The notes under the pieces were generated by a model. It had not been told where the DNA came from and searched no databases. It saw only the letters and a list, made by a program, of their open reading frames with translations. Below are positions 28,535 to 37,264 of a stretch of 64,000 nt of DNA, one piece after another. Position 1 is the stretch's first letter. Each line of letters opens with the position of its first letter. Source of the DNA: Allorhizobium undicola ORS 992 = ATCC 700741. Lineage in GTDB: Bacteria; Pseudomonadota; Alphaproteobacteria; Rhizobiales; Rhizobiaceae. The stretch spans positions 62,001 through 126,000 of the forward strand of contig NZ_JHXQ01000002.1 of assembly GCF_000621665.1 (NCBI RefSeq). The letters run 5' to 3'. The translations under genes and the position numbers were made by a program.

Positions 28535-29902
28535 ATGGAAACCAAAGCAAATTATTCCATCGTCGGCTTTTTCACGATTCTCGTGATTCTCGCGGCATTC
28601 GGATTTGTCTACTGGATGGCGGAGTATGGACGCGGCGGCCCGATGGCGCAGCTGACCATCCGCATTCCCGGCTCTGCAAACGGTTTGAGCGTTGGCTCAC
28701 CTGTGCGGTTCAACGGGATTCAGGTGGGGTCCGTGCTGTCGCTGAGCATCGACCGGGACGATCCGGCCTTCTCGATTGCGCAAACGGAGGTGCAGGAAGA
28801 TTCCCCCGTGCGCTCCAATACCAAGGCCGTTCTGGAAATTCAGGGCCTGACCGGCGCAGCCTATATCGAGCTTTCCGGTGGCGTGGGTGGCGACAATCTC
28901 TTCGACCGCGCGCGGGAAACGGGCCGGACGGCCATGCTGACGGCCGATCAGTCGAGTGTCACCAACCTTCTTGCCACGGCAGACAAGATCATGCGTCGTG
29001 CCGATAATGCCATTTCCGACATTCAGGGCTTCGTTGCCGATGCGCGTGGCCCCCTGACCAATACGGTTCGCAATGCCGAAACCTTTTCCAAGGCGCTCGC
29101 CGACAATGCCAGCGGCATCGACACCTTCCTGAAAAGTGTGAGCGCATTGTCCGATACGGTTACGGGGCTTTCGGGGCGTCTCGATGCAACGCTTGCGGCG
29201 GCGGAAGATCTGTTGAAGGCAGTTGATCGCCAGAAGGTCAACCAGATCCTGACCAATGCCGAGACGTTTACCAATCGCATCGCCGACGCCTCCGACAAAA
29301 TCGGCACGGCTATCGACAGTTTCAACGCCACTGCCCAGACCTACAATGCCTTCGGCCTGAAGGCGCAGGGCACGCTGGACAAGGTTGACCAGCTCGTCGC
29401 GACCGTCGATGGGCAGAAGGTGGCGCGTATTGTCGATGATGTTTCCGTGGCCGTCGCGGATGCGCGCAAGAGCGTTTCGGATTTCCGCTCGGTCAGCGAA
29501 AGCCTGACCAATCGCAAGCAGGACATCGATGCGGCGATCAACAATTTCACGCAATTGGCCAGCAAGCTGAACAATGCCTCCAGCCGCGTCGATGGCATTC
29601 TGGTAAAGGTCGATCAGCTTCTGGGCTCGGATGACACCAATTCGCTCTCGGCGGAGGCGCGCCGCACGCTGGTGTCGATCCGCGCGGTCGCCGATAACGT
29701 CAATCAGAAGATCGGGCCCATCGCCGATAATCTCTCGAAATTCTCATCATCCGGGCTGAAGGACATTCAGACACTGGTGAACGACACCCGCCAGACCGTG
29801 CGAAATCTGGATGACACGATCAGTAATTTCGATCGCGATCCCCAGCGCCTGATCTTCGGCGGTGACAATGTAAAGCAATATGATGGCCGGTTGCGCCGAT
29901 GA
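28535..29902 (+). CDS. mlaD: MCE-domain lipid-binding protein (MlaD family)
   Basis: 455 residues. One N-terminal membrane helix (YSIVGFFTILVILAAFGFVYW) is followed by a single MCE domain at about residues 40-115 (IRIPGSANGLSVGSPVRFNG, LEIQGLTGAAYIELSGG). The remaining 330 residues form a long helical tail with repeating Asn/Asp/Ala heptads, much longer than in E. coli MlaD (183 residues). Such tails form periplasmic tunnels or barrels in other MCE proteins. The stop overlaps the start of the longest downstream lipoprotein frame by 4 bp. Confidence 0.93.
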   Translation: METKANYSIVGFFTILVILAAFGFVYWMAEYGRGGPMAQLTIRIPGSANGLSVGSPVRFNGIQVGSVLSLSIDRDDPAFSIAQTEVQEDSPVRSNTKAVLEIQGLTGAAYIELSGGVGGDNLFDRARETGRTAMLTADQSSVTNLLATADKIMRRADNAISDIQGFVADARGPLTNTVRNAETFSKALADNASGIDTFLKSVSALSDTVTGLSGRLDATLAAAEDLLKAVDRQKVNQILTNAETFTNRIADASDKIGTAIDSFNATAQTYNAFGLKAQGTLDKVDQLVATVDGQKVARIVDDVSVAVADARKSVSDFRSVSESLTNRKQDIDAAINNFTQLASKLNNASSRVDGILVKVDQLLGSDDTNSLSAEARRTLVSIRAVADNVNQKIGPIADNLSKFSSSGLKDIQTLVNDTRQTVRNLDDTISNFDRDPQRLIFGGDNVKQYDGRLRR

Positions 29903-30015
29903 CCGGCATCCATAAAAACCGAAATGACGATCGGGATAACAGGGCCGGCAATCTCCGGCAGTGCGCAAGAGGGCTGACGATGGGTGCTGTAACTGTAAAC
30001 GGTCTGGGCGGCTGC

Positions 30016-30594
30016 ATGTCCAAAATTCTGGCGGGATCCTTGCTTGTCCTCGGCCTTGCGGCCTGCGGCAGTACCCCGAATGACACCTATGACCTGGCCG
30101 TGGCAACAGCCCCGCTTCAGGCAAAGGCTACGGCCCCGAAACGTCAGATTCTCGTGCAGGATCCAACCGCACTCAAGGTTCTGGACAGCGAAATGATTGT
30201 GGTGCGCGTTTCCGGCACGGAAATGCAATATCTGTCCAAGTCGCAATGGGGTGACAAGCTTCCGCGCATGGTGCAGTCCAAGCTGGTGGAATCCTTCGAA
30301 AACAGCGGAAAACTGGGTGGCGTGGGCAAGCCGGGGCAGGGGCTGGCCATCGACTATCAGTTGATCTCAGACATCAGATCCTTCGAGATCGAGGCTGGCA
30401 ATGGCCGTCATGCCGTCGTGGAAATTTCGGTCAAGCTCCTGAACGATCGCAACGGCACCGTGATGGCGCAGCGCGTTTTCTCAGCCTCTGTCCCGGCCCG
30501 CAGCGGCGAAAATCAGGCCATGGTGGATGCGCTGTCGCAAGCCTTCTCCAAGGTCAGCAGCGACATTGTTGCCTGGACGCTATCGGCGATATGA
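30016..30594 (+). CDS. ABC-type transport auxiliary lipoprotein (Mla operon)
   Basis: 192 residues beginning MSKILAGSLLVLGLAACGS, a lipoprotein signal with the lipobox LAAC. The mature part (ILVQDPTALKVLDSEMIVVRV...QWGDKLPRMVQSKLVESFENSG) matches the PqiC/auxiliary component family that accompanies MCE transporters. It is likely anchored in the outer membrane and docks the MlaD tail. The start at 30016 is chosen because the signal peptide must be N-terminal; the frame extends upstream to an ATG at 29899 overlapping mlaD (ATGA) and to one at 29980, and either could be used. Confidence 0.87.
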   Translation: MSKILAGSLLVLGLAACGSTPNDTYDLAVATAPLQAKATAPKRQILVQDPTALKVLDSEMIVVRVSGTEMQYLSKSQWGDKLPRMVQSKLVESFENSGKLGGVGKPGQGLAIDYQLISDIRSFEIEAGNGRHAVVEISVKLLNDRNGTVMAQRVFSASVPARSGENQAMVDALSQAFSKVSSDIVAWTLSAI

Positions 30595-30600
30595 GGTTTC

Positions 30601-30694
30601 ACAGGCCCTGCGTTTATCAACCGCAGGGCACCGAACCCTCTAAATTTGCTGCGCAATTCCTGAAATAGATTTCAATATCGGGAATTGTGCAGCA
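30601..30694. repeat. Two-hairpin repeat, diverged relative of family B
   Basis: Hairpin one is GCCCTGCG TTTATCAAC CGCAGGGC; hairpin two is CTGCGCAATTCC...GGAATTGTGCAG. The loop GCGTTTATCAA and the spacing agree with family B, but the stems differ by many compensating changes. It lies 7 bp after the end of the Mla operon. Confidence 0.7.
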
Positions 30695-30708
30695 GGAGTT
30701 TTGATCCT

Positions 30709-30757
30709 AGAGCATTTTCAGGAAAAGTGGAAACCGGTTTTCCGTCCGAAAATGCGT
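30709..30757. repeat. AGAGCATTTTC...AAGTGGAAACCGGTTTTC...GAAAATGC repeat
   Basis: An inverted-repeat element with arms GCATTTTC and GAAAATGC around AAGTGGAAACCGGTTTTC. Diverged partial copies lie at 2873-2911 and 9979-10000. I know this motif as frequent between genes of Hyphomicrobiales. Confidence 0.7.
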
Positions 30758-30770
30758 AAAAACAAACAGT

Positions 30771-30811
30771 TAGAGCCTTTCCCTGTTTCCATGAAACAGG
30801 GAAAGGCTCTA
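30771..30811 (-). terminator. Perfect 19 bp palindrome at the 3' end of the PagL-like gene
   Basis: TAGAGCCTTTCCCTGTTTC and its exact inverse flank a 3 nt loop. The minus-strand copy starts with the TAG stop codon of the lipid A deacylase gene. After the hairpin the minus strand reads AACTGTTTGTTTTT, a U-rich tract, so it may act as a terminator; no upstream plus-strand gene would need it. Confidence 0.6.
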
Positions 30812-31345
30812 GAACCGATAACCAACCTGCAAACCGGCATGGGTCATGCCGTCATTGGGATCGCAGAGATTGGCATTGGAGGCGTGTTCGATCTGGCCAA
30901 TAAGGCTCCACTTACTGTCCAGACGGTAGCCGAGAGCCGCATGTTCGCGGAAAAGCACGCGGCATCCAAGATCCGGCCCGTTGCGGCCCTTATCGTTGAT
31001 GGCGCCGTCGTGAACCACGCCTCCAAAGCCCACTTCGGCAAAAATCCGGTCGGTGACATCGAATGTCCAGGCGAGGCCGCCATAGGCCTGATTGTTCATC
31101 TTGCCAAAACCTGCTTCCGCCCCGATGAAGGGGCGTGGATGCATGAGGCTTTCCATCAGACTTGGCGTATCGCCGCGGTTGAACGGATCGAAAAAGACGT
31201 TGCCTGAAAACGCCGCGCCATTTTCATCGCCTTGCACAGAGGCCATGCCACCAAAGCGCATTTCGTCGATGATATGTTCCCCGGCGAGGCTGGCATGAGA
31301 TGTGGCGCCCAGGCTGAAAGCCGTCAGGATGACAAAGGCGCCCAT
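30809..31345 (-). CDS. PagL-like lipid A 3-O-deacylase / acyloxyacyl hydrolase
   Basis: 178 residues from the start that gives a signal peptide (MGAFVILTAFSLGATSHASLA); the frame continues upstream to a GTG at 31447. The mature part alternates like an outer-membrane beta-barrel and ends in the classic aromatic C-terminus GYRF. The catalytic His-Ser motif of PagL is present in GQIEHASNANLC, and the F-G-x-N type turns are conserved. PagL removes the 3-position acyl chain from lipid A, remodelling the endotoxin. The stop codon lies in a perfect palindrome. Confidence 0.82.
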   Translation of the reverse strand: MGAFVILTAFSLGATSHASLAGEHIIDEMRFGGMASVQGDENGAAFSGNVFFDPFNRGDTPSLMESLMHPRPFIGAEAGFGKMNNQAYGGLAWTFDVTDRIFAEVGFGGVVHDGAINDKGRNGPDLGCRVLFREHAALGYRLDSKWSLIGQIEHASNANLCDPNDGMTHAGLQVGYRF

Positions 31346-31523
31346 ACGAGTGGCGCCACGCCCTTTATTTTGCCCCGCGAGGATATTACCCCGAAACTTT
31401 TTGGATCGTTTCCTGATCAATGCAAATATTGGCATGGGAGCGCGCACTCGATTTTGATTCGTCGGGCCAATTCTGGGCTTGTCCCGAGGATTAGGCGAGT
31501 GGCAAAAATACGTCTCGGGGCTT

Positions 31524-31910
31524 TTATCGGCAGCTCGAATTGCCGGACGACCAGCGCTTCACATCGGTAGAAATACGGCTGGAGAGCGGGTCGTTCATCA
31601 ACGGGCCAAAGGCTTGCAGGCGGGCAGGCTGACCTTCCGCCATGACGACCAGTTGCGGACGGATGTCAGCCGAACCCTTGCGCACCAGCAGAATGCGAGG
31701 CTGGCCGGAGAAGGAGTTCAACTCGGCATCGAGACGAAAGGCCTTGAATGCCGGGTCGCCGGATCGGACCCAGCAATTTGCGGCAGCCATGGTGATCCCT
31801 TCCATGACCTTCAGCGCGCTCACGCTTCTCTGCGGTGGTGGCGTCGTCGGTTTGCAGCCTGCCAACAGGGCAAGAGCCACCACGGAGGGGAGAAGGAGTG
31901 AGCTGCGCAT
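31524..31910 (-). CDS. Small lipoprotein of unknown function
   Basis: 128 residues with a lipoprotein signal (MRSSLLLPSVVALALLAGC, lipobox LAGC). The mature part (KPTTPPPQRSVSALKVMEGITMAAANCWVRSGDPAFKAFRLDAELNSFSGQPRILLV) has one further Cys pair partner near the C-terminus (GNSSCR). I do not recognise the family. The ATG at 31910 is chosen since it begins the signal peptide. It is transcribed toward the PagL-like gene, with a 178 bp spacer. Confidence 0.72.
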   Translation of the reverse strand: MRSSLLLPSVVALALLAGCKPTTPPPQRSVSALKVMEGITMAAANCWVRSGDPAFKAFRLDAELNSFSGQPRILLVRKGSADIRPQLVVMAEGQPARLQAFGPLMNDPLSSRISTDVKRWSSGNSSCR

Positions 31911-32190
31911 TGAATGTCCCCAAGAAATCGTCATTGCAACTTTCCTTGAAGCTGTCGCGTCGTCGGGAAAGCTACGTCAAGTCGGAAGGTGAGGCCGAAC
32001 CGCTTGGCCTCACGAATTGAACGGAAGCCGTGCGCCCCCGGATAAGCGCAAGCAAAGCGTGAGAGCAGGCGGCGGCCATTCACATTTTGTGCAAAGCCAT
32101 GACGCCTTTGCGCACCATGTGAATGCGGCTTTTCCGATAAGGCTGGATTGTGACGGAAGCGTGTTGCGACAGGCGCTTTGGCCGTCTGCC

Positions 32191-32865
32191 TCAGGCGGCC
32201 GCAATCACGTTCAGCGCGGAGGCGAAAATCCCCCGGCCATCATTTCCGCCATGTGCGGCTTCGATGAGGTTTTCCGGATGCGGCATCATGCCCAGAACGT
32301 TGCCGCGCTCGTTGATAACGCCTGCAATATCGTTGATGGAGCCGTTCGGATTGGTGCCGTCAGCATAGCGGAACACCACCTGGCCATTGCCCTCGACGGC
32401 CTTCAAGGCATCGCTGTCGAGGAAATAATTGCCGTCATGGTGGGCGACGGGACTGCGGATAATCTGACCCTTTTCATAGGCGCGGGTGAAGTCCGTGTCG
32501 TCATTGACCACTTCGAGCTTCACTTCGCGGCAGACGAATTTGAGGGAGGCATTGCGCATCAGGGCGCCCGGCAGCATACCTGCCTCCAGCAGGATCTGAA
32601 AGCCGTTGCAGACGCCCAGAACCTTGACGCCCGCTTCAGCCTTGGCGCGTATGGCCTGCATGACGGGCATTCGTGCCGCAATGGCGCCGCAACGCAGATA
32701 ATCGCCATAGGAAAAGCCGCCGGGAATAACGATCAGATCCACGTCGGGGATTTCCGTCTCTGTCTGCCAGACTGTAATCGGCGCATGACCGGAAATCTTG
32801 GTCAGTGCGGCAATCATGTCGCGGTCACGGTTGAGGCCCGGAAGTTGAACGACGGCGGATTTCAT
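32191..32865 (-). CDS. purQ: Phosphoribosylformylglycinamidine synthase subunit PurQ
   Basis: 224 residues. It is the glutaminase subunit of FGAM synthase: [23 protein letters not shown], the nucleophile motif [21 protein letters not shown] and the C-terminal histidine in [15 protein letters not shown]. It delivers ammonia from glutamine to PurL in step four of purine synthesis, together with PurS. It is the last of purC-purS-purQ on this strand; purL does not follow in the 280 bp before the next gene. Confidence 0.97.
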   Translation of the reverse strand: MKSAVVQLPGLNRDRDMIAALTKISGHAPITVWQTETEIPDVDLIVIPGGFSYGDYLRCGAIAARMPVMQAIRAKAEAGVKVLGVCNGFQILLEAGMLPGALMRNASLKFVCREVKLEVVNDDTDFTRAYEKGQIIRSPVAHHDGNYFLDSDALKAVEGNGQVVFRYADGTNPNGSINDIAGVINERGNVLGMMPHPENLIEAAHGGNDGRGIFASALNVIAAA

Positions 32866-33011
32866 GGCTCTGCTGACACCTTTACTTGGAGGGTTGCGGC
32901 ACGTTGCATGGATGGTGGCGGCGGGCCGGTCAGGCCCGCGTAGCCGTCAGTCTACTGGTGTCATCCTGGCCGATCATCAGGATCGCTTCGGATGACGACC
33001 AGATGCCCGGT

Positions 33012-33257
33012 TCATTCCACCAGGGCGATGGCGTAGTTTTCGATCACGGTATTGGCGAGGAGCTTTTCGCACATTGCCTTCAGTTCTTCCTCAGCCTTTG
33101 CCTTGTCTGCGGTGTCGAGAGCGAGATCGAAAACCTTGCCCTGGCGTACCTGGTTCACGCCGTCGAAGCCGAGCGCGCCAAGCGCGCCTTCGATGGCCTT
33201 GCCCTGCGGATCGAGAACGCCATTCTTGAGGGTAACGGTCACACGTGCCTTAATCAC
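33012..33257 (-). CDS. purS: Phosphoribosylformylglycinamidine synthase subunit PurS
   Basis: 81 residues: MIKARVTVTLKNGVLDPQGKAIEGALGALGFDGVNQVRQGKVFDL is the PurS signature. It bridges PurL and PurQ in the three-subunit FGAM synthase. The start is GTG with GGAGA 5 nt upstream. It lies 15 bp after purC and 146 bp before purQ. Confidence 0.96.
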   Translation of the reverse strand: MIKARVTVTLKNGVLDPQGKAIEGALGALGFDGVNQVRQGKVFDLALDTADKAKAEEELKAMCEKLLANTVIENYAIALVE

Positions 33258-33272
33258 AATCTGTCTCCAAAT

Positions 33273-34037
33273 TTACTTGACCAGAACCGGGCCTGTACCG
33301 CGCACGGGTTCGTTCTCGTTGATGATGCCAAGACGGCGCGCCACTTCCTGATAGGCTTCCAGCAATCCGCCCATGTCGTGACGGAAGCGGTCCTTATCGA
33401 GGCGTTCCTTCGTCTCGATGTCCCAGAGGCGGCAACTGTCCGGCGAGATTTCGTCTGCCAGAACAATGCGCATCATGTCCCCTTCATAAAGGCGGCCGCA
33501 TTCGATCTTGAAATCGACGAGCTGGATGCCGATGCCAAGGAAAAGACCGCTCAGGAAGTCGTTGACACGGATGGCAAGCGCCATGATGTCGTCAAGCTCG
33601 GCGGGATTGGCCCAGCCGAAAGCGGTGATATGCTCTTCGGAGACGATGGGATCTTCAAGCGCGTCGGATTTATAGTAGAACTCGATGATGGAGCGGGGCA
33701 GAACAACGCCTTCCTCGATGCCCAGCCGCCGCGACAGCGAACCGGCAGCAACATTGCGCACCACGATTTCCAGAGGAATGATTTCCACTTCCTTGATCAA
33801 CTGCTCGCGCATGTTCAGGCGGCGGATGAAGTGGGTGGGAATGCCGATCTTGTTCAGATGCGTAAAGACATATTCGGAAATACGGTTGTTCAACACGCCT
33901 TTTCCGTCGATGACTTCATGCTTCTTCTTGTTGAAGGCGGTGGCGTCGTCCTTGAAAAACTGGATCAGAGTGCCCGGCTCCGGACCTTCGTAAAGGATCT
34001 TGGCCTTGCCTTCGTAAATACGGCGGCGACGGTTCAT
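33273..34037 (-). CDS. purC: SAICAR synthase
   Basis: 254 residues. [51 protein letters not shown] and [10 protein letters not shown]...[16 protein letters not shown] are the ATP-grasp-like SAICAR synthase signatures. It joins aspartate to CAIR in purine synthesis. It is the first gene of the purC-purS-purQ cluster; the 228 bp upstream of it contain no recognisable gene or riboswitch. Confidence 0.97.
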   Translation of the reverse strand: MNRRRRIYEGKAKILYEGPEPGTLIQFFKDDATAFNKKKHEVIDGKGVLNNRISEYVFTHLNKIGIPTHFIRRLNMREQLIKEVEIIPLEIVVRNVAAGSLSRRLGIEEGVVLPRSIIEFYYKSDALEDPIVSEEHITAFGWANPAELDDIMALAIRVNDFLSGLFLGIGIQLVDFKIECGRLYEGDMMRIVLADEISPDSCRLWDIETKERLDKDRFRHDMGGLLEAYQEVARRLGIINENEPVRGTGPVLVK

Positions 34038-34265
34038 AACGGCTTGTCTCTGCTGTTGGCGTCTTGCGGCGGACGCGAAGTGTCATTGTTGAGGCGGTCC
34101 CATAACGGAAAACGCGGGTTTTCACAATGCAGCGATTGGCCCTTCCTGTGTTTTCGTTGCAAAGAAGCTTGCTGCCGATCCTACAGCCCTTCACCACGGT
34201 CTTGAAAGAACCAGCTCGTCAAACCGGAGAATTCGCGGGGGATAAGCCGCAAATACGCGAGCCTT

Positions 34266-34814
34266 TCAGAGTCTGGAGAGGAATTGCGCAAAAACCATCG
34301 TGCCTTCCGGCCATGGGCCGTGCCCGGATTCGCTGTTGATATGCCCCGATTCTCCCGCATCGATCAGCAAGGCACCCCAGCTATCGGCAATGTCTTCGGC
34401 ATGTTCGTAACTGCCGAAGGGATCGTTTCGGCTGGCGATCAGCATGGTGGGAAAGGGCAGGCGTTCGCGCGGATATGGCCCGAAGGTCATGAGATGTTTA
34501 GGACGGATGGCGGCATTGGCCACATCGGGCGGGGCCACGAAAAACGCCCCGGCCACGGGCTTTTTGAACAGCGGGATGGCATGAACCACCGTGGGTATGC
34601 CCAGCGAATGCGCCACAAGCACGACCGGGCGTTCGGCGGCATTCACTTCCTCTGCGAGGCGCTCCACCCAGTCTTCGCGCTCGGGTTTGGCCCACTCTGC
34701 CTGCTCCACGCGACGTGCCGTGGAAAGCTTGGCCTGCCAGCGGCTTTGCCAGTGGTCCGGGCCGGAATTCGTGTAGCCGGGAACGATGATGATATCTGCG
34801 TCTGATGCCTTCAT
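34266..34814 (-). CDS. RBBP9/YdeN-family alpha/beta hydrolase
   Basis: 182 residues. DIIIVPGYTNSGPDHWQSRWQ near the N-terminus, the nucleophile elbow VVLVAHSLGIPTVVH and the C-terminal ESGHINSESGHGPWPEG (catalytic His) are the YdeN signatures. These small serine hydrolases have unclear substrates. The start at 34814 (MKASDADIIIVPGY) is chosen; the frame continues upstream without family support. It is divergent from the diguanylate cyclase gene. Confidence 0.87.
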   Translation of the reverse strand: MKASDADIIIVPGYTNSGPDHWQSRWQAKLSTARRVEQAEWAKPEREDWVERLAEEVNAAERPVVLVAHSLGIPTVVHAIPLFKKPVAGAFFVAPPDVANAAIRPKHLMTFGPYPRERLPFPTMLIASRNDPFGSYEHAEDIADSWGALLIDAGESGHINSESGHGPWPEGTMVFAQFLSRL

Positions 34815-35047
34815 GTTTCTTATCTGCGTGCAAGCCATGCTGGCGTCAAGCCCCCAATGGGGTTCGGCGCTGGCATCGAAGTTGGCGGCAACCATGCAAC
34901 CTGCCGTGATGCAACCGGATTTGGTCATGAATCTTGCGTATCTTTACACATCGCGCATCTTTTTTGTTACGCGGGTTGTGCAATTATCCGGTCATTCACC
35001 TTTGCTATGAAATATTCCCATAGAATTTCAGGATATATCAAGAGACC

Positions 35048-36274
35048 ATGCCCCTTCTCGACATTCCCACCCTCATGATTTGCCTGCTGGTCGGCTGGTT
35101 CATCATTGGCCTGCTGACCTATATAAGCTTCACGAGCGAGCCGTCGCGTCAGGAGCTGAAGATCTGGAGCGCCGGCTTTGCGGTCGGGGGGCTGGGCGTG
35201 CTTCTTTTGAGCCTTCGCGGTTTCGTTCCGGCTTTCTGGTCGGTGGGTGTCGGCAATGCCGCACTTCTTGCGGGCGTTGGCCTGTTGTGGCAGGGGTTTC
35301 GGTCTTTCGACGGGAAAAGCACGCATTGCGGGGCCATGTTTCTGTTTGGTGGCATCTGGATGGGCGCCTATCTGGGGTCGCCCGCCTTTTCCGGCAATAT
35401 CAATCTGCGCATCATCGCAAGTTCGGTCCTGCTCAGCATCGAGCTGGGCTTGATGGCTCTGGCCATCTGGCAGGGCTATCGGCGCGAGGCATTGCCCACA
35501 CGCAAGCTTCTGGTTTTCTTCCTTGCTGCCTATGTTCTCGTCAATCTGATGCGGATCCCGATGACGCTCATCTTCCCCGTTGGCGAAACGGAGGGTCAGC
35601 CGGTTTCCGTTTGGTACGGTCTGATGACGTTCATGCTGCATGTGATTTCGCTGATGTGCGGGGTGGGAATCTTTTCTCTCAGCCGGGACCGGGTATTGCT
35701 GGAATACAAGCGCGCCTCTGAAACCGATGGCCTCACCGGGGCGCTGAACCGGCGCGCCTTCATGGATCGGCTTGGCGTGGAGATTGGCGCGGGTGGCTGC
35801 CTCGCCCTTATCGACATCGATCATTTCAAGGCCATCAACGATAATCATGGCCACGCGGCGGGCGATCTGGTGCTGAGGCAATTCGTATCGAGGGTCAATG
35901 GGCAGCTTGGGCCGGGCATGGTGTTCGGCCGCGTGGGGGGAGAGGAATTCGGTCTTTTTCTCAAGGGTTTCGATAGCCAGAAGGCCTTGGCCTTTTGCGA
36001 AGCCCTTCGGCAGGATTTGCACAATGAGCCCTTCACATGGCATGGCCATTCGGTCCGGGCAGCGGTCAGCATGGGATTGAAACGGGTGGAGCCGGGCGGT
36101 GCGGAGACGGAAAGCCAGATTGTTGCTGCCGATAGCGCGCTTTATGCTGCCAAGAATGGCGGCAGAAACCGTGTGGTCTGCCATGATGCCATTGCGCGGC
36201 AAAGCCCGCCCGGCGCTGAGGCCAGCGCCAGCAATGGTTTTGCATTTTCGTCCCTTGCGCCGCAGGCCGGTTGA
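35048..36274 (+). CDS. Membrane-bound diguanylate cyclase (GGDEF domain)
   Basis: 408 residues. The first 215 contain about six or seven membrane helices (LMICLLVGWFIIGLLTYISF, VLLLSLRGFVPAFW, ...). From about residue 225 comes a GGDEF domain: SETDGLTGALNRRAFMDRL, ALIDIDHFKAINDNHGHAAGD and the active-site GRVGGEEFGLFL (GGEEF, competent for catalysis). It would make cyclic di-GMP from two GTP. I do not see an RxxD inhibitory site four residues ahead of GGEEF. The gene is transcribed alone. Confidence 0.93.
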   Translation: MPLLDIPTLMICLLVGWFIIGLLTYISFTSEPSRQELKIWSAGFAVGGLGVLLLSLRGFVPAFWSVGVGNAALLAGVGLLWQGFRSFDGKSTHCGAMFLFGGIWMGAYLGSPAFSGNINLRIIASSVLLSIELGLMALAIWQGYRREALPTRKLLVFFLAAYVLVNLMRIPMTLIFPVGETEGQPVSVWYGLMTFMLHVISLMCGVGIFSLSRDRVLLEYKRASETDGLTGALNRRAFMDRLGVEIGAGGCLALIDIDHFKAINDNHGHAAGDLVLRQFVSRVNGQLGPGMVFGRVGGEEFGLFLKGFDSQKALAFCEALRQDLHNEPFTWHGHSVRAAVSMGLKRVEPGGAETESQIVAADSALYAAKNGGRNRVVCHDAIARQSPPGAEASASNGFAFSSLAPQAG

Positions 36275-36336
36275 GGCATTTCCGGCAAAACCTGATCGCG
36301 GTCTGCGTTTCAAAAAGGCAGGTCTTGTCAGCTTTG

Positions 36337-36565
36337 ATGCCAAGGCTCGAAGATGCTACTGCATAAATCCTTAAATCGGAATCGATTTAAGGTGAAAATC
36401 ATGCAGCAGTTTTAGAGTGTTACAGCGTCCTTTGTGCGTTTGATAAAACGCACGGCGCTGTAACGCATCCTCGCCTTGAAGAGATTTCGAATATCTCAAA
36501 CGCATCAGGGGCTTGAGATATTCGAAAATGGAATACGAGGAGTCATCTTCAATCACTCTTCGTAT
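36337..36565. repeat. Palindromic repeat, family A (copy 3), interrupted by a family B element
   Basis: Reading on the minus strand this matches copies 1 and 2: terminal hairpin ATACGAAGAGTGATT...GATGACTCCTCGTAT, the TTTCGAATATCTCAA stems, then GATGC...ACGCATC and a final CCAAGGC end. The total is 229 bp, but the 106 bp B element at 36357-36462 splits the GATGC/GCATC stem loop. Removing 104 bp leaves exactly 125 bp. The right end supplies the last codons and the stop of the GST gene. Confidence 0.85.
36357..36462. repeat. Palindromic repeat, family B (copy 2), nested inside repeat A
   Basis: 106 bp, TA at both ends, opposite orientation to copy 1 at 5349-5454 and of identical length. It carries the same two hairpins (CTGCATAAATCC...TCATGCAG and TACAGCG...CGCTGTA). 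Its flanks are the two halves of a family A repeat. Confidence 0.88.
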
Positions 36566-37187
36566 GAGCCTTCAGTTCTTCCAGGGCCTTGGCGTCGATT
36601 GCGGCAGCCCGTGCAAAGGCCTCGCGGCTTGTCATACGCTGGGTGTAATCAACGAAAGCCTGGCGTTTTTCCATTCCCAGCATATTCATCTGGAAACCCA
36701 GGTGAGAGGCGACATAGACATCGGCGGCGGAGAATTTATCCCCGGCGATGAAGGGACCGGCGGTAATCGCGGCTTCGATCACGTCCAGCATATCCTTCTG
36801 GTCGATATAGCCCATCATGCCGCGCTTTTCATCCGGCACGACGAAGCCGCAGGCATTGTTGATCACCATCGACTCGACAGGGCCTGCGGTGAAGAAAAGC
36901 CAGCGGTAATAGGAGCCGCGCGCCGAAGGTTCCGGCGCAAGACCCGCCTGCGGAAAGGCGTCTGCCAGATAAGCAAGGATTGCCGGGGTTTCGGTCACGA
37001 TGGTTTCACCATGCCGGATGGCGGGCACTTTGCCCAGCGGGTTGATGGCGCGGTAGGCGGGGTCCTTCATCGCCGGGCCGTAAAGCAGCCATTCGGTCGT
37101 GTAGGGCCTGCCAATTTCCTCGAGCATCCAGCGCACCATGCGCCCGCGTGACATGGGGTGGGTATAGAGAATGACGTCTTCGGTCAT
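36549..37187 (-). CDS. Glutathione S-transferase family protein
   Basis: 212 residues. The N-terminal thioredoxin-like domain reads DVILYTHPMSRGRMVRWMLEEIG...NPLGKVPAIRHGETIVTETPAILAYLADAFP, with the cis-proline and the ET glutathione-binding pair. The C-terminal helical domain follows. Ser in HPMSRG may be the catalytic residue. The substrate is unknown. The start at 37187 follows AGGAGAA. The last codons (AHTKSD) and the stop come from the terminal hairpin of a family A repeat, so the natural C-terminus may have been altered. Confidence 0.9.
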   Translation of the reverse strand: MTEDVILYTHPMSRGRMVRWMLEEIGRPYTTEWLLYGPAMKDPAYRAINPLGKVPAIRHGETIVTETPAILAYLADAFPQAGLAPEPSARGSYYRWLFFTAGPVESMVINNACGFVVPDEKRGMMGYIDQKDMLDVIEAAITAGPFIAGDKFSAADVYVASHLGFQMNMLGMEKRQAFVDYTQRMTSREAFARAAAIDAKALEELKAHTKSD

Positions 37188-37221
37188 GATGTTCTCCTGA
37201 AGGTCTGTGGAATTCTTCAAT

Positions 37222-37249
37222 AAAAAAACCCGGCTCGAAGCCGGGTTTC
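37222..37249 (-). terminator. Terminator after icd
   Basis: On the minus strand the stem AACCCGGCTT / GAGCCGGGTT is followed by a run of seven T. It lies 16 bp after the icd stop. Confidence 0.9.
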
Positions 37250-37264
37250 CTTGGAACAAATGCT

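Noticed and set aside
33258-34265. Purine riboswitch or PurR box near purC
   Set aside because: No recognisable aptamer core or palindrome in the 228 bp upstream of purC.
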